Shown: positions 24,913-33,738, counted from the stretch's first letter. The stretch is 64,000 nt of DNA from Sporomusa ovata DSM 2662 (GCF_000445445.1 NZ_ASXP01000002.1:310001-374000); one strand, 5' to 3'. The notes: generated by a model not told the origin, from the sequence alone. Program-made: numbers and translations.

Positions 24913-25167
24913 TTATTTCCCTTCGATAAACCACTTACCATCATCACAAAACAAAAATACCTGTTTTCCTGCAATCCGGCAGGTATACCGTAAGCCCTGT
25001 CCACCAGCTTTTAACGATGCCGCCTGGCGAACGTCATAAACTTTGTCAATATCCCATTTCCGGCCATCTTCCCAGTGCAGGATGGTCGGTTTAATTATGC
25101 CGTTCGTGTCGTGTTCGGCAGTGATAGCAACGAATACTTTTGTTTTGCTGGGGGTATCGGTATACAT
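24913..25167 (-). CDS. Small SOS-type protein, unknown function
   Basis: ATG 25167 lies behind AAGGAGG, so the longer upstream frame is not used. The 84-residue protein has ILHWEDGRKWDIDKVYDV, RQAASLKAGGQGLRYTCRIAGK and ends DDGKWFIEGK. Similar small proteins lie next to Y-family polymerase genes in Firmicutes, as I recall. Two LexA-like boxes in its promoter support a DNA-damage role. Confidence 0.65.
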   Translation of the reverse strand: MYTDTPSKTKVFVAITAEHDTNGIIKPTILHWEDGRKWDIDKVYDVRQAASLKAGGQGLRYTCRIAGKQVFLFCDDGKWFIEGK

Positions 25168-25182
25168 AAGAAACCTCCTTAT

Positions 25183-25230
25183 AGAACATTTGTTTGTGCT
25201 TATTATAGAACAAACGTTTGTAGGTGTAAA
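25183..25230 (-). promoter_or_regulatory. SigA-type promoter with two LexA-like (SOS) boxes
   Basis: On the minus strand TTTACA (-35, 25225-25230), 17 bp, TATAAT (-10, 25202-25207). CAAACGTTTGTTCT (25207-25220) fills the spacer and CAAACAAATGTTCT (25183-25196) lies just downstream; both fit the Firmicute pattern CGAAC-N4-GTTCG with two mismatches. Confidence 0.65.
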
Positions 25231-25346
25231 GAGGGGATTAATGGGAAAAGGCCGCCCATCCCTAAGAACAGGCGACTTATGGCACAACCGATCTAAGCGG
25301 GCCGCACTTTAGATTTAGTTGTGGACTTGGCTACGATTAAACTATG

Positions 25347-25454
25347 TTAGCAGGTTGAACTACATTGATCATTGCAGCAGAAAAATAGTAAAAGTATTAT
25401 AATAATGATTATAAAACAACTACTACCACTACCTCCGAAATTACCAAATCCCAT
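25347..25454 (-). CDS. YjcZ-like 35-residue sporulation peptide
   Basis: ATG 25454 follows AAGGAGG with 8-base spacing. The product is MGFGNFGGSGSSC, a run of six Ile and three Leu, then a Cys-rich tail with CC and two more Cys. Gly-rich head, one hydrophobic helix and Cys tail fit the YjcZ/spore-associated peptide type. It is too short for usual gene finders. Confidence 0.65.
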   Translation of the reverse strand: MGFGNFGGSGSSCFIIIIIILLLFFCCNDQCSSTC

Positions 25455-25537
25455 AAAGCATGCCTCCTTAATTATATATCAGGGATATTACACACTATGC
25501 TATATAGGATGGGTTTGCTCCAGGAACATTATAATAA

Positions 25538-25563
25538 AAAGCCGCACCCCAGAGGATGCGGCT
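25538..25563 (-). terminator. Terminator of the GHKL gene
   Basis: AGCCGCA and TGCGGCT form the stem, and the minus strand continues into TTTTTA. Confidence 0.75.
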
Positions 25564-25569
25564 GGACTG

Positions 25570-27567
25570 TTAAAGACCTAGTTTTTCAAAAAGAACTCTG
25601 TTTCGCTTTTTTGCATCATTTAATATCTTATCGTAAGATAAAATCTCAAAGTAGGCATTATAACTATCATTAAACTTATAATACCCTAGTTTATCGGGCG
25701 TGGGCTTAAAGTCCTGCTGATATAAAAAACGATCTAATTTACTAGTTATATCACATATAGCATATAAATAAAACTTAGTCGTGTTTCCAGCCCTTATAGG
25801 TCTATGGTACTTATCTTTTGCTTCACCGTTACGAATTTTGTGTACGTAATCGTAAAGTTGAGTGATTGGATTATTACTATCTGTATAATCATCTCTCATT
25901 GGACGCTTTAATTCAAACAACACAATCGTATCAAACTCTTTCCCATCATTCTTATTTTCCGAGACAGCTACAGGATGATCTAAAATCATAATATCTGTTC
26001 GTTCTTGCTTAGGATCATTGTCAAATGGTATGTCTGATGATATATAGCTACAATAAGATAGTGTCTCATCTATGAGCCACAAATTATGGGCCTCATATCC
26101 AAGGTCATCTGCCGTCGATTTCATTGGGTAAATCAAGCTGTGCATATATTTTTCTTTATTAAATTTACCATCATCTTGTCTCCTTAATCCACGCTCAAAA
26201 AGATCAATAATTACTCTTCTATGTGCAACATAATCAGCCAACACTGCACTATTAGCATCGCTAATCTTTTCAATTTGCTTTTGGAAATACTCCTCGTATT
26301 CATCTGTTGACATATTTATTTCATCAATTTTATCAAGTAACTCCTTACGTTCATTTTTTGCATTTTTATCAAATTTTCTTTTAATCTTATATAGTTCGTC
26401 ATCAAGTTTATCATCATTTAGTCTTGGTTTGATGGAAGCAATTTCATCAGGCATATATTTTAGCAGGTGTCTAAATTGTGGTGCAATTTCTGTAGCGTAT
26501 TCGCTAACTCTCCTAGTTTTTTCTTCTGCTATAGGCTTTAAGTATTCATCTAAATAATCTTGGATTCGAATGCAAGATTCCTTTATAATTTTCTCTATAG
26601 ATATATTATCAAACATGCTAGTTCCACTATCGGGTATACTAAAAGACAAGCGATTCATATCAACATGATCATCTAAATAATTGCTTGTTAATATACCAAC
26701 ATACCAAAAACCATGTCTTTCAAAAATTTGCCTATCGAGATCGACTATATTATTTTCTAAATCTTTACTGTCCACCAATCTGTTATTTGCGCATAAATAC
26801 AAACGATTACCCCGGAATGCACTATCTTCAATTTTTACATTGAGCAAATTGAAGACTGAATCTTTTATTGCGAAATTAATAGTGTTGTCTTCTATTTTGA
26901 ATTTATCTTTAAATAATTGATTTAGCATAATGCTATTTAAATTATCTTTTATTACTATTTGAGGACAATCAGTACCCAAAAAATATACGAGACAATGCTG
27001 GATTACTCTCATCGCAATTGTATCTATCTGTTTGGGAACATCTTGCGAATATTCTTTTAGATAGGTATCAAGAGTTACTCTTGTATAACATTCCTGGTCG
27101 TCTTCACAATCTACTAAAGTGTCATTTACATACGGATTATTTAATGAGAATACAAAATCACGTTTCAGTAAATTTCCATTTTCTCTATAGACGCTAGAGA
27201 TAGCCGCCGTTCGGAATGTTTTTAACCAAGAAAATCTACCGACGCCCTTTCCCCCAATATCAGCCTTATACGTGGAGTCTGATTCTAGAAAAGATAGCAT
27301 ATTTCTTTCATTAAAGCCAACCCCATTATCAGTTATAATAAAACCAATTACATGCGGAAGTTCGCTTCCATCAAAAAGTGCTTGTTGCTCACTTCTTATT
27401 ACTTCTATTGTTATTTTTCCACTAGTGAATAACGGATTTTCTTTTCTTTTTTCTTCGATGGCATGTAGAGAATTTACAACGGCTTCATAAAGAGGAATGA
27501 GAGGTCGATTCTTAGGCAGCGGAAAGTTTTTTATTCTGCCCCCCAAATTTATAGAATATGTTTTCAT
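25570..27567 (-). CDS. GHKL ATPase fused to a PD-(D/E)XK-like nuclease domain
   Basis: ATG 27567 follows GGAGGG. Residues ~25-150 carry the Bergerat fold: EAVVNSLHAI (N box), FIITDNGVGF (G1) and GGKGVGRFSWL (G2). A transducer-like region and a coiled coil (~380-450) follow. The C-terminal ~170 residues have RTDIMIL...VLFELKRP, an Asp...Glu-x-Lys pattern of restriction-like nucleases. MutL/MORC-type ATPases of bacteria are known from restriction-modification contexts. This looks like a one-gene defence or repair ATPase-nuclease. Confidence 0.75.
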   Translation of the reverse strand: MKTYSINLGGRIKNFPLPKNRPLIPLYEAVVNSLHAIEEKRKENPLFTSGKITIEVIRSEQQALFDGSELPHVIGFIITDNGVGFNERNMLSFLESDSTYKADIGGKGVGRFSWLKTFRTAAISSVYRENGNLLKRDFVFSLNNPYVNDTLVDCEDDQECYTRVTLDTYLKEYSQDVPKQIDTIAMRVIQHCLVYFLGTDCPQIVIKDNLNSIMLNQLFKDKFKIEDNTINFAIKDSVFNLLNVKIEDSAFRGNRLYLCANNRLVDSKDLENNIVDLDRQIFERHGFWYVGILTSNYLDDHVDMNRLSFSIPDSGTSMFDNISIEKIIKESCIRIQDYLDEYLKPIAEEKTRRVSEYATEIAPQFRHLLKYMPDEIASIKPRLNDDKLDDELYKIKRKFDKNAKNERKELLDKIDEINMSTDEYEEYFQKQIEKISDANSAVLADYVAHRRVIIDLFERGLRRQDDGKFNKEKYMHSLIYPMKSTADDLGYEAHNLWLIDETLSYCSYISSDIPFDNDPKQERTDIMILDHPVAVSENKNDGKEFDTIVLFELKRPMRDDYTDSNNPITQLYDYVHKIRNGEAKDKYHRPIRAGNTTKFYLYAICDITSKLDRFLYQQDFKPTPDKLGYYKFNDSYNAYFEILSYDKILNDAKKRNRVLFEKLGL

Positions 27568-27619
27568 ACCTATACCCTCCATTCCCAATTACTAATACCA
27601 AGTCTTATTCGCTTCAAGC

Positions 27620-27663
27620 TTGACACATAATACAATCAGTACAATATTATCTAATATTGTACT
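27620..27663 (+). promoter_or_regulatory. TTGACA box and palindrome in the 315-bp gap upstream of the GHKL gene
   Basis: TTGACA at 27620 is followed after 17 bp by AATATT. A perfect 11-bp palindrome AGTACAATATT/AATATTGTACT (27638-27663) overlaps it. It could be the operator of the divergent GHKL gene. No gene on the plus strand follows; the rest of 27664-27903 shows nothing I can support. Confidence 0.4.
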
Positions 27664-27903
27664 ATACTCTGTTAATAATATCCATCATATAGTGCGTAAA
27701 TATATCCATGGAAAATATTATATCATTCGACATTCAAATCTGTTTTCCTTGCAGCTATTGCAACTCATAATTAAACTATCTCCTAATACTATAGAGATAA
27801 TTATAGCCGCCCACCAGGACAAACCCGGCAGGCGACAATATCTTTTGCAATAAAATCAGATAATTTTCGAATGGCGAACTACTCGCTATCCACGGGCTGT
27901 TTC

Positions 27904-28362
27904 TTAATAGCTGTGTTCATCTGCCTCGGCATCTGCCTTTGTTAGATGCACGGTTCCTTTCGGATGTTGAGGTGGCGCATAAATTGAATACAGTTTCAAT
28001 GGGCTTTCCCCCGTATTAATTAGGTTATGCCAAATCCCTGCTGGAATAATAAAGGCATAACCATCACCGACTTTTCTTTGGAAGCATAAATCATTTTTGC
28101 GAGCGCCCATTTTAACAATCCCCAACCCTTTTTCAATACGAATGAACTGGTCAAGATGAGGGTGAATTTCCAGCCCGATTTCACCACAACGAGGGATACA
28201 CATTAGGGTTAACTGCATAAAGCAACCCGTCCATATAGTGGTGCGAAATGCCTTATTTTGTTTTGTTGCCTGCTCTATATTTATGATAAAGGGTTTTGGA
28301 CCAAGGTCAATTTCCTGATAAGTGTTTGGCACTTTATTCATGAAATATTTGGGGCAATTCAT
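27904..28362 (-). CDS. Cupin-domain protein
   Basis: ATG 28362 follows AAAGGAGG. The 152-residue protein has both cupin motifs: GLEIHPHLDQFIRIEKGLG with two His and a Glu, and GDGYAFIIPAGIWHNLIN with the third His. It should bind a divalent metal. Substrate unknown; small cupins of this type act in sugar or stress metabolism. It is the last gene before the prophage. Confidence 0.85.
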   Translation of the reverse strand: MNCPKYFMNKVPNTYQEIDLGPKPFIINIEQATKQNKAFRTTIWTGCFMQLTLMCIPRCGEIGLEIHPHLDQFIRIEKGLGIVKMGARKNDLCFQRKVGDGYAFIIPAGIWHNLINTGESPLKLYSIYAPPQHPKGTVHLTKADAEADEHSY

Positions 28363-28538
28363 ATTATCCTCCTTTTCTGTACATTTGTTACCATTATATG
28401 GCGCTTTGTAGAATTAGGTGATGTATATTTACTATGTCTTCTATATCTATCATATGAATATTATCCTATTAAAAAAGCCCTACCTAAGCACAAAATACAA
28501 AGCGTCCCCAGCAACCAAATTTCGCTGCAAGATGAGAT

Positions 28539-29156
28539 TTAAAACGAATATCTCAGACCGGCTTTAGCTTTGTCATGCTCAAAATCATACCCTGCAACAA
28601 CGCCTATATACTTACCATCCTTGCTGATTCTGCGGCTAACATCGGCAGTAACCTCGTCTAGTTTGAATTTACCCTGGACTGCCTTGTTCCAATCAGGGTA
28701 AACGTTAATGCCACGAATAACCTTCTTGTAAGCAAACACATTGTATTGATTTAATGTAACCGATGTATCCGTCGGCAGCTTTTCTACCTCTTTTGAATCC
28801 ACCTGCTTGTCCGGTTGCGTCGGATCGGTGACTATAGCAAAGTCGGCACCGGATTTCTGCCGCTCAACCTCAATCGTCTTGATAACTTCTACCGGCACAG
28901 TCTTGACGATCGTGTTTGGTGGTTGGCTTTTTAATTCGGCAATCTGCTGGGCTGCTTCAGTTAGCTGTGACTGCAGCATGTCTATATGAGCGTTCTTTGC
29001 CGCCAGATCAACCCCAGCTGCCGTTTCAGCCTGCAGCTGGGATTCGGCAGTAATCGGCTGTGGCTGGTGGAAGTGCTGGTAGAGTAGCCAGCCCGCTACG
29101 CATAACAAAACAACGCTAAGCAGTATAGCCGCCTGGCGCTTGGTTAAACTAAACAT
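28539..29156 (-). CDS. Membrane-anchored coiled-coil phage protein, lysis region
   Basis: An N-terminal transmembrane helix (residues ~10-26) is followed by a coiled coil (~45-80) and a C-terminal beta-rich part ending GVVAGYDFEHDKAKAGLRYSF, which has the terminal Phe of outer-membrane strands. The gene lies beyond lysin and holin, where phages of diderm hosts keep spanins. A spanin-like role bridging both membranes is possible, but the family is not recognised. Confidence 0.6.
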   Translation of the reverse strand: MFSLTKRQAAILLSVVLLCVAGWLLYQHFHQPQPITAESQLQAETAAGVDLAAKNAHIDMLQSQLTEAAQQIAELKSQPPNTIVKTVPVEVIKTIEVERQKSGADFAIVTDPTQPDKQVDSKEVEKLPTDTSVTLNQYNVFAYKKVIRGINVYPDWNKAVQGKFKLDEVTADVSRRISKDGKYIGVVAGYDFEHDKAKAGLRYSF

Positions 29157-29205
29157 AATTCTTTCTCTCCCTTAAGCGCCGCCTGTATCGGGTGGCGCTA
29201 TTTTT

Positions 29206-29352
29206 AATACCCTATATTTTGCCCACAATAAAACCGGCAGCGAAGAACGTTGCCGCAATGCTGAGGTTAATTATATTAACGCCAATTTGACCTTCAGCTA
29301 TGTTGCCCATAAAGAAAAAACAAAACAGCCGCAATCCGATTGTTTTTAACAT
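29206..29352 (-). CDS. 48-residue membrane peptide in lysis cassette
   Basis: ATG 29352 follows GGGAGGTGTT. The product MLKTIGLRLFCFFFMG and then SIAATFFAAGFIVGNIGY has two hydrophobic stretches. It sits between the lysin gene and the spanin-like gene. It may be an accessory holin. A hairpin at 29180-29202 follows. Confidence 0.6.
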
Positions 29353-29367
29353 GGTAACACCTCCCTA

Positions 29368-29928
29368 CTAATATTTGATATTGCCATCAAAGTACTGACC
29401 GCCAATCTCCAATTTGTCAGTATACTGCCACATATAACCCTTAACATCATCGTTGGCACTCCACTGAGCATTCCAAACGGCACAGCCCAGCGCCCGCCAG
29501 TCAATGTAGTCTGTCAGCCATGAATATGAGGCGTAAACGCCGCAATCAAGGCCAAGGTTATCGATAAACGCTTTGCACATGGCCGTTATCTCTGCCGGGT
29601 CAAAGGAAAAGCCTTTGCGTTCCTTGTATCTGTCCGCATCCTCTATATCAAAAAATACCGGTAAATCAAGCAGTACACCAGCCTCAGCAATTGTATCCCG
29701 ACAGTTGACGGCTTCCTGAATTGTATCCTCTACGCTCAACGCATAGCTGTAGTGATATGCGCCAACTTTCAAACCAGCAGCATGGGCACAGTTGACATTC
29801 CGCAAGAACATTTCGTCCTTTGAGTTTTTGCCGTATGAGCAGCGAACAATCGCAAACTCAATACCGGCAGCGGCTACAGCCTGCCAATCAACTACACCAT
29901 TGTTTTCTGATACGTCAATACCTCGCAT
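29368..29928 (-). CDS. GH25 lysozyme endolysin
   Basis: The 186-residue protein is a single GH25 muramidase domain: MRGIDVSENNG with the first Asp, YHYSYAL, and the catalytic pair in PVFFDIED. It cleaves the beta-1,4 bond between N-acetylmuramic acid and N-acetylglucosamine. There is no separate wall-binding domain, as expected for a phage of a diderm host. Its ATG overlaps the holin stop. Confidence 0.9.
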   Translation of the reverse strand: MRGIDVSENNGVVDWQAVAAAGIEFAIVRCSYGKNSKDEMFLRNVNCAHAAGLKVGAYHYSYALSVEDTIQEAVNCRDTIAEAGVLLDLPVFFDIEDADRYKERKGFSFDPAEITAMCKAFIDNLGLDCGVYASYSWLTDYIDWRALGCAVWNAQWSANDDVKGYMWQYTDKLEIGGQYFDGNIKY

Positions 29929-30443
29929 TACTTTAAACCTCCCAATTTCGCTCTAATAAACGTCAATAACGGATCTAAACTCTGGACCCCTGCATCCCTA
30001 AGATTCTCCACAATACTGATTGCTTCAGTAGCAGCCAAGTAGTACCAGGATGCTTTCAAAAACACCCCTTCACCGCCGGACATCACGTCAACTTGTACTG
30101 CTGCAGCCACTAGAACCATATATAAAATGATCTTCCCGGCAAACTTTGTTTTCATCAGTTCAGATTTGATATATCCATCTTTAAACGCTGGATATATTCC
30201 CAACAAGCACTGCCAAAGTCCCGACGGCAAGCTACGATCATTTAATCGCTGAGCCGACAGCGAAAGGTATTTAGTCAACAAGTCAATCAAGATAAGCCCG
30301 ACAAACGCCGCCAATGCCGTACCGTGGCTACCTGTCACAAAAGCAAAGACACCGGCTGCTGTTGCTTTAACCGGTGCCACATCCATAATCGATACTGCAG
30401 CTGACTTTGCTGCCGCTAACACATTTTCAAAGATTTCTCTCAA
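29928..30443 (-). CDS. Phage holin (TcdE/Bacteriophage_holin_4 type)
   Basis: TTG 30443 behind GGGGGTGGG gives a 171-residue protein; the longer frame to 30539 lacks a ribosome site. Three hydrophobic segments (AGVFAFVTG, AAFVGLILIDLL, IILYMVLVAAAVQ) and a Lys-rich loop match the phi-29/TcdE holin-like family. The adjacent lysin gene overlaps its end, the normal holin-endolysin pair. Confidence 0.8.
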   Translation of the reverse strand: MREIFENVLAAAKSAAVSIMDVAPVKATAAGVFAFVTGSHGTALAAFVGLILIDLLTKYLSLSAQRLNDRSLPSGLWQCLLGIYPAFKDGYIKSELMKTKFAGKIILYMVLVAAAVQVDVMSGGEGVFLKASWYYLAATEAISIVENLRDAGVQSLDPLLTFIRAKLGGLK

Positions 30444-30528
30444 AATTACCCACCCCCATAAATTAAAATAACCGCTCTTAGCGGCAAGGTTCACGCGGCA
30501 TATTATCATCTCCAATAAAAATAGACGC

Positions 30529-30691
30529 CTATGCGTCATTAGCAGCTAGCGTATTCTCGTTATCTTGTAGCAATAATTGCTGGAGTTCTTGGAGTTTCCC
30601 TTGTTTCATCAAGTTGTTTAAACTGGGCTTTAAGGTGTTATTCCGTGGCAACAATGTCAAAGATTTCAGCCTTTAGTTCTATTACTGTCAT
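30529..30691 (-). pseudogene. Broken small phage gene between tail and holin
   Basis: The frame starts MTVIELKAEIFDIVATE, then a TAA stands where a Gln codon would fit, followed in frame by HLKAQFKQLDETR, and a frameshift into KLQELQQLLLQDNENTLAA and a stop. The pieces match the short coiled-coil protein usually found here in such prophages. Two lesions make it inactive. Confidence 0.6.
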
Positions 30692-30697
30692 ATTAAA

Positions 30698-30795
30698 TTA
30701 CGCTTCATTAATATTTTCTAATCTAGTATTAAGTTTTAATTCTGTATATGCTTGAATTAAAATATTTGCATCAATATCTATTTCGCACTCTATAT
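30698..30795 (-). pseudogene. 3' part of small tail gene, split by the insertion sequence
   Basis: Read minus from 30795 it gives ECEIDIDANILIQAYTELKL and ends NINEA. Together with 33810-34014 and minus one CTATAT copy it forms one ~98-residue protein with EVFDIECEIDIDAN at the junction. The frame has joined to IS sequence upstream in the present state. Confidence 0.8.
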
Positions 30796-30931
30796 TGTAG
30801 CTGCTAACCTTCAATAACCATGCCTTGCTCAGTACTTTTGTCCATGAATGTTGAAGGTTGCTCTCTTGTTTTGCCTCATTTTTTAGGTGTATAATGCCAG
30901 TATTAGCTGGTACCGGGGTGAAAATGAAAAA

Positions 30932-30966
30932 ACCACGGCGAGGATCCCTCAATCCCGTACCGTGGT
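30932..30966 (-). terminator. Hairpin terminator inside the IS left end
   Basis: ACCACGG/CCGTGGT with inner GGAT/ATCC; the minus strand continues TTTTTTC. It could block transcription entering or leaving the IS. Confidence 0.6.
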
Positions 30967-31112
30967 TACCAAAATAAACAACATGGTCATATTATCACGT
31001 TACGAGATACATTTCAATATTAATACGCATATTTTTAGTTTCAAGTAAGATTCTTTCCGTTTGTCCTCATTGTAGCACTCCTCTTTCTTGTCATGACCAC
31101 AGAGTCCGTTAC

Positions 31113-31508
31113 GTGAAGCTTCGTTGCGGCATTCGTGTGGCTCTTGCAGTGCCTCGTGGGTATTGTGCTAAATGTCAGCGGCTGCATACCGAACTGCCGA
31201 GTTTCGTAAGGCCATATAAACATTATGAAGCTTCGGTTATGCAAGATGTCGTTGATGATAAATCGCTCATGACTTGCCCCGCTGATGACTCAACCATACG
31301 CAGATGGAAAGCTGAATTTTCGGCTTCAGCACCATATATAGAAACTTTGCTTCATGCCGCATGTGCGAAAAAAGTTCCTCTGTTTGGTGAACCCCTGCTT
31401 GCAATCCTTCGCCGAAAGATTCGCCGTTGGTCCATTCTTGTCACGCCATTGCTCTGCGCTAGCGATTTCTATCCTGCCACCCAGTTTGCCTTGGTGCCGC
31501 CGGGGTAA
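31113..31508 (+). CDS. DUF6431-like zinc protein of the IS
   Basis: The standard start is GTG 31113, but the same frame is open back to 30978 and encodes a zinc pair CPHCSTPLSCHDH there, which matches the second pair YCAKCQRLH. The family is DUF6431, often the first gene in TniA/TniB-type insertion sequences. No ATG, GTG or TTG exists in the upstream part, so the real start is unclear. Its role is presumably DNA binding. Confidence 0.65.
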   Translation: MKLRCGIRVALAVPRGYCAKCQRLHTELPSFVRPYKHYEASVMQDVVDDKSLMTCPADDSTIRRWKAEFSASAPYIETLLHAACAKKVPLFGEPLLAILRRKIRRWSILVTPLLCASDFYPATQFALVPPG

Positions 31509-31547
31509 GGGTATATACTCTCTTTTAAAAGAAGGGAGTTGTTATCT

Positions 31548-32894
31548 GTGATAAAATCAGCAGAAGAAATCGCCGCAAAGCGTTTTGAAATCATCAGTTC
31601 TTTGCTTGATGCGGCACTCGATCCGTCCTTACTCATTAGCAAGAAGAAAGAGGTTGCCTGGCATACTGGCAAATCGTATCGCACCATTGGGCGATGGCTA
31701 ACGGCTTATCAAGCGGACGGTTTTGAGGGTTTGAAACCCAAGACAACCGTTCCCAAAACAGCTTTTGCACTGCCGGAAGGTTATGCAGATATTGTTGAGG
31801 CTGCGATTACGCTTCGGCGGGAATGTCCGTCCCGGAGTGTGCGGGACATCATCCAAATCCTTGAGCTTGAAGGCGTTGTTCCAAAGGATACCATTAGCCG
31901 CAGCACCTTGCAGCGTCATTTGCAAAAAGCAGGATTTGGTATGCGGCAAATTCGTATGTATTCCAAAACAAGCCCGGCAGCTCGCCGTTTTGCCAAGCCG
32001 CATCGCGGTATGCTTTACCAAGGGGATATCAAGTATGGACCATATTTGCCAATTGGCAAGGATGATGCCAAAAAGCAGGTTTACCTTGCTGCTTGGATTG
32101 ACGATGCCACACGTTTCATTGTTAGTGCGAAGTTCTATGAAAACCAGAAGCTCGACATCATTGAAGATACGCTCAGAGACGCCATCTTAACACACGGATT
32201 GCCGGATGCTGTCTATGTGGATAATGGTAAACAATATCGCAGCAACTGGCTGACCAAGGCATGCGCAAAACTTGGCATTAAGCTTCTTCATGCGCGGCCG
32301 TACCATCCCGAAGGGAAAGGTAAAATTGAAAGGTTCAATCGCCGCTTGGATTCTTTTCTTGCTGAGGCTTCCTTACAAAAACCGCAAAGCCTGGAAGAAC
32401 TCAATCATTACCTTGATTTGTGGATACAGGAAAAGTACCATAAGGATCCACATGCCGGACTTGACGGAGTATCACCGGAAATTGCTTACCTAACCGATAA
32501 AAAGGCGCTTAGATTTCCAGACATCGAAGCTTGCCGTGAGGCATTTTTGCATACGGAGGAACGTGAGGTAGACAAAACCGGCTGTATCAGCTTCAATGGC
32601 AGTAAATATGAAGTGAGCATGAAACTGATTGGCCGCAAGGTCGAAGTCCTCTATGATCCTACCTGGCAGGACGAATTAGAAATTCATCATACCGATTTTC
32701 CCGCGTTTAAAGCCAAACGGCTGCAAATTGGAGAAAACTGCCGGCAAGTGGAATTGTTTCCTGAAACACTAGAAAAGGTAACCGCCCAGAGTTCACGCAT
32801 GCTGGAGGGATTAAAAAACAAATCAGTACAGCCTAAAGCCACCATTGCGACAAGCTTTAGCAGCATGGCAAAGGGACTAACGCCAAATGTATAA
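31548..32894 (+). CDS. DDE transposase (Mu/TniA, IS481-like rve domain)
   Basis: GTG 31548 follows GAAGGGAG and is preferred to TTG 31539. The ~448-residue protein has N-terminal helix-turn-helix domains (GKSYRTIGRWLTAYQADG), then an rve core: MLYQGDIKYGPYL (Asp), DAVYVDNGKQYRSNWL (Asp) and HPEGKGKIERFNRRL (Glu). A Mu-type beta-barrel domain follows. It catalyses strand transfer with the ATPase encoded next. Confidence 0.9.
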   Translation: MIKSAEEIAAKRFEIISSLLDAALDPSLLISKKKEVAWHTGKSYRTIGRWLTAYQADGFEGLKPKTTVPKTAFALPEGYADIVEAAITLRRECPSRSVRDIIQILELEGVVPKDTISRSTLQRHLQKAGFGMRQIRMYSKTSPAARRFAKPHRGMLYQGDIKYGPYLPIGKDDAKKQVYLAAWIDDATRFIVSAKFYENQKLDIIEDTLRDAILTHGLPDAVYVDNGKQYRSNWLTKACAKLGIKLLHARPYHPEGKGKIERFNRRLDSFLAEASLQKPQSLEELNHYLDLWIQEKYHKDPHAGLDGVSPEIAYLTDKKALRFPDIEACREAFLHTEEREVDKTGCISFNGSKYEVSMKLIGRKVEVLYDPTWQDELEIHHTDFPAFKAKRLQIGENCRQVELFPETLEKVTAQSSRMLEGLKNKSVQPKATIATSFSSMAKGLTPNV

Positions 32895-33687
32895 AGCATT
32901 CTTTTCCATGAAGCATACGCCCTTTACCAACAGCATTCCGGTAGACAGCCTATATATGTCAGATGCTGTGAATGAAAGCCTTGGCAGGCTTTGTTACGCT
33001 GCGGAAAATCAACTGTTTGCCGTGGTTACTGCCGAGGTTGGATGTGGAAAAACAACGCTGATCCGAAGGCTTTCGAAAAGCTTGGACCCGGAAGAATATC
33101 TTGTGCTCTATCTTTCTGATTCACAGCTGACACCGCGCTGGTTTTATAACGGACTTCTACAGCAGCTTGGCGCCGAGGGAAAATTCTATCGTGGTGACGC
33201 GAAACTTAGCCTGCATCGACAGCTTGAATACATGCGTGAGGTCAAGCACAAGAAAGTTCTCACCATCGTGGATGAGGCACATCTTTTAAAACGTGAAACC
33301 CTGGAAGAAATCCGGTTCATGTTAAATTACCAAATGGATTCGCAAAATCCAATGGCGCTTATCCTCGCAGGTCAGAATGAATTGTGGGATAAGCTGAATC
33401 TACAGGTTTATGCCGCTGTTCGCCAAAGAATCGATTTAAAATGCAATCTGCCGTTCCTTGATCGTTCGCAAACAGAAGGCTACATCAAAGCGCATCTTGT
33501 TTATGCCGATGGGCAGCAGGACATCTTTACAGATAAAGCCATTGATGAAATCTACAAATATTCATCCGGCGCGTTTCGTGCCGTTAACAAAGTCTGTATG
33601 CACAGCTTACTGAGTGCGGCGCAACGAAACAAAAAGCTTATTGATGAGCATTTGATTCATCTCGTCATTGAGAGTGAACTTCCATAA
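32887..33687 (+). CDS. AAA ATPase, TniB/ExeA type, of the IS
   Basis: ATG 32887 overlaps the transposase end by 8 bp. The 266-residue protein has MYKAFFSMKHTPF at the start, Walker A AEVGCGKTTLIRRL, Walker B LTIVDEAHLLK, and arginine finger region VRQRIDLK. In this group the ATPase selects the target and activates the transposase, as MuB/TnsC/TniB do. Confidence 0.88.
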   Translation: MYKAFFSMKHTPFTNSIPVDSLYMSDAVNESLGRLCYAAENQLFAVVTAEVGCGKTTLIRRLSKSLDPEEYLVLYLSDSQLTPRWFYNGLLQQLGAEGKFYRGDAKLSLHRQLEYMREVKHKKVLTIVDEAHLLKRETLEEIRFMLNYQMDSQNPMALILAGQNELWDKLNLQVYAAVRQRIDLKCNLPFLDRSQTEGYIKAHLVYADGQQDIFTDKAIDEIYKYSSGAFRAVNKVCMHSLLSAAQRNKKLIDEHLIHLVIESELP

Positions 33688-33738
33688 CGACCTAAAAATT
33701 GGTATCTGCCGAGAGATGCCAATTTTTAGATCGTTATG
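33683..33738. repeat. Large hairpin after the IS ATPase gene
   Basis: CATAACGA-CTAAAAATTGG pairs with CCAATTTTTAG-TCGTTATG with two single mismatches and a short loop. It overlaps the ATPase stop and could be a terminator. Confidence 0.6.
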
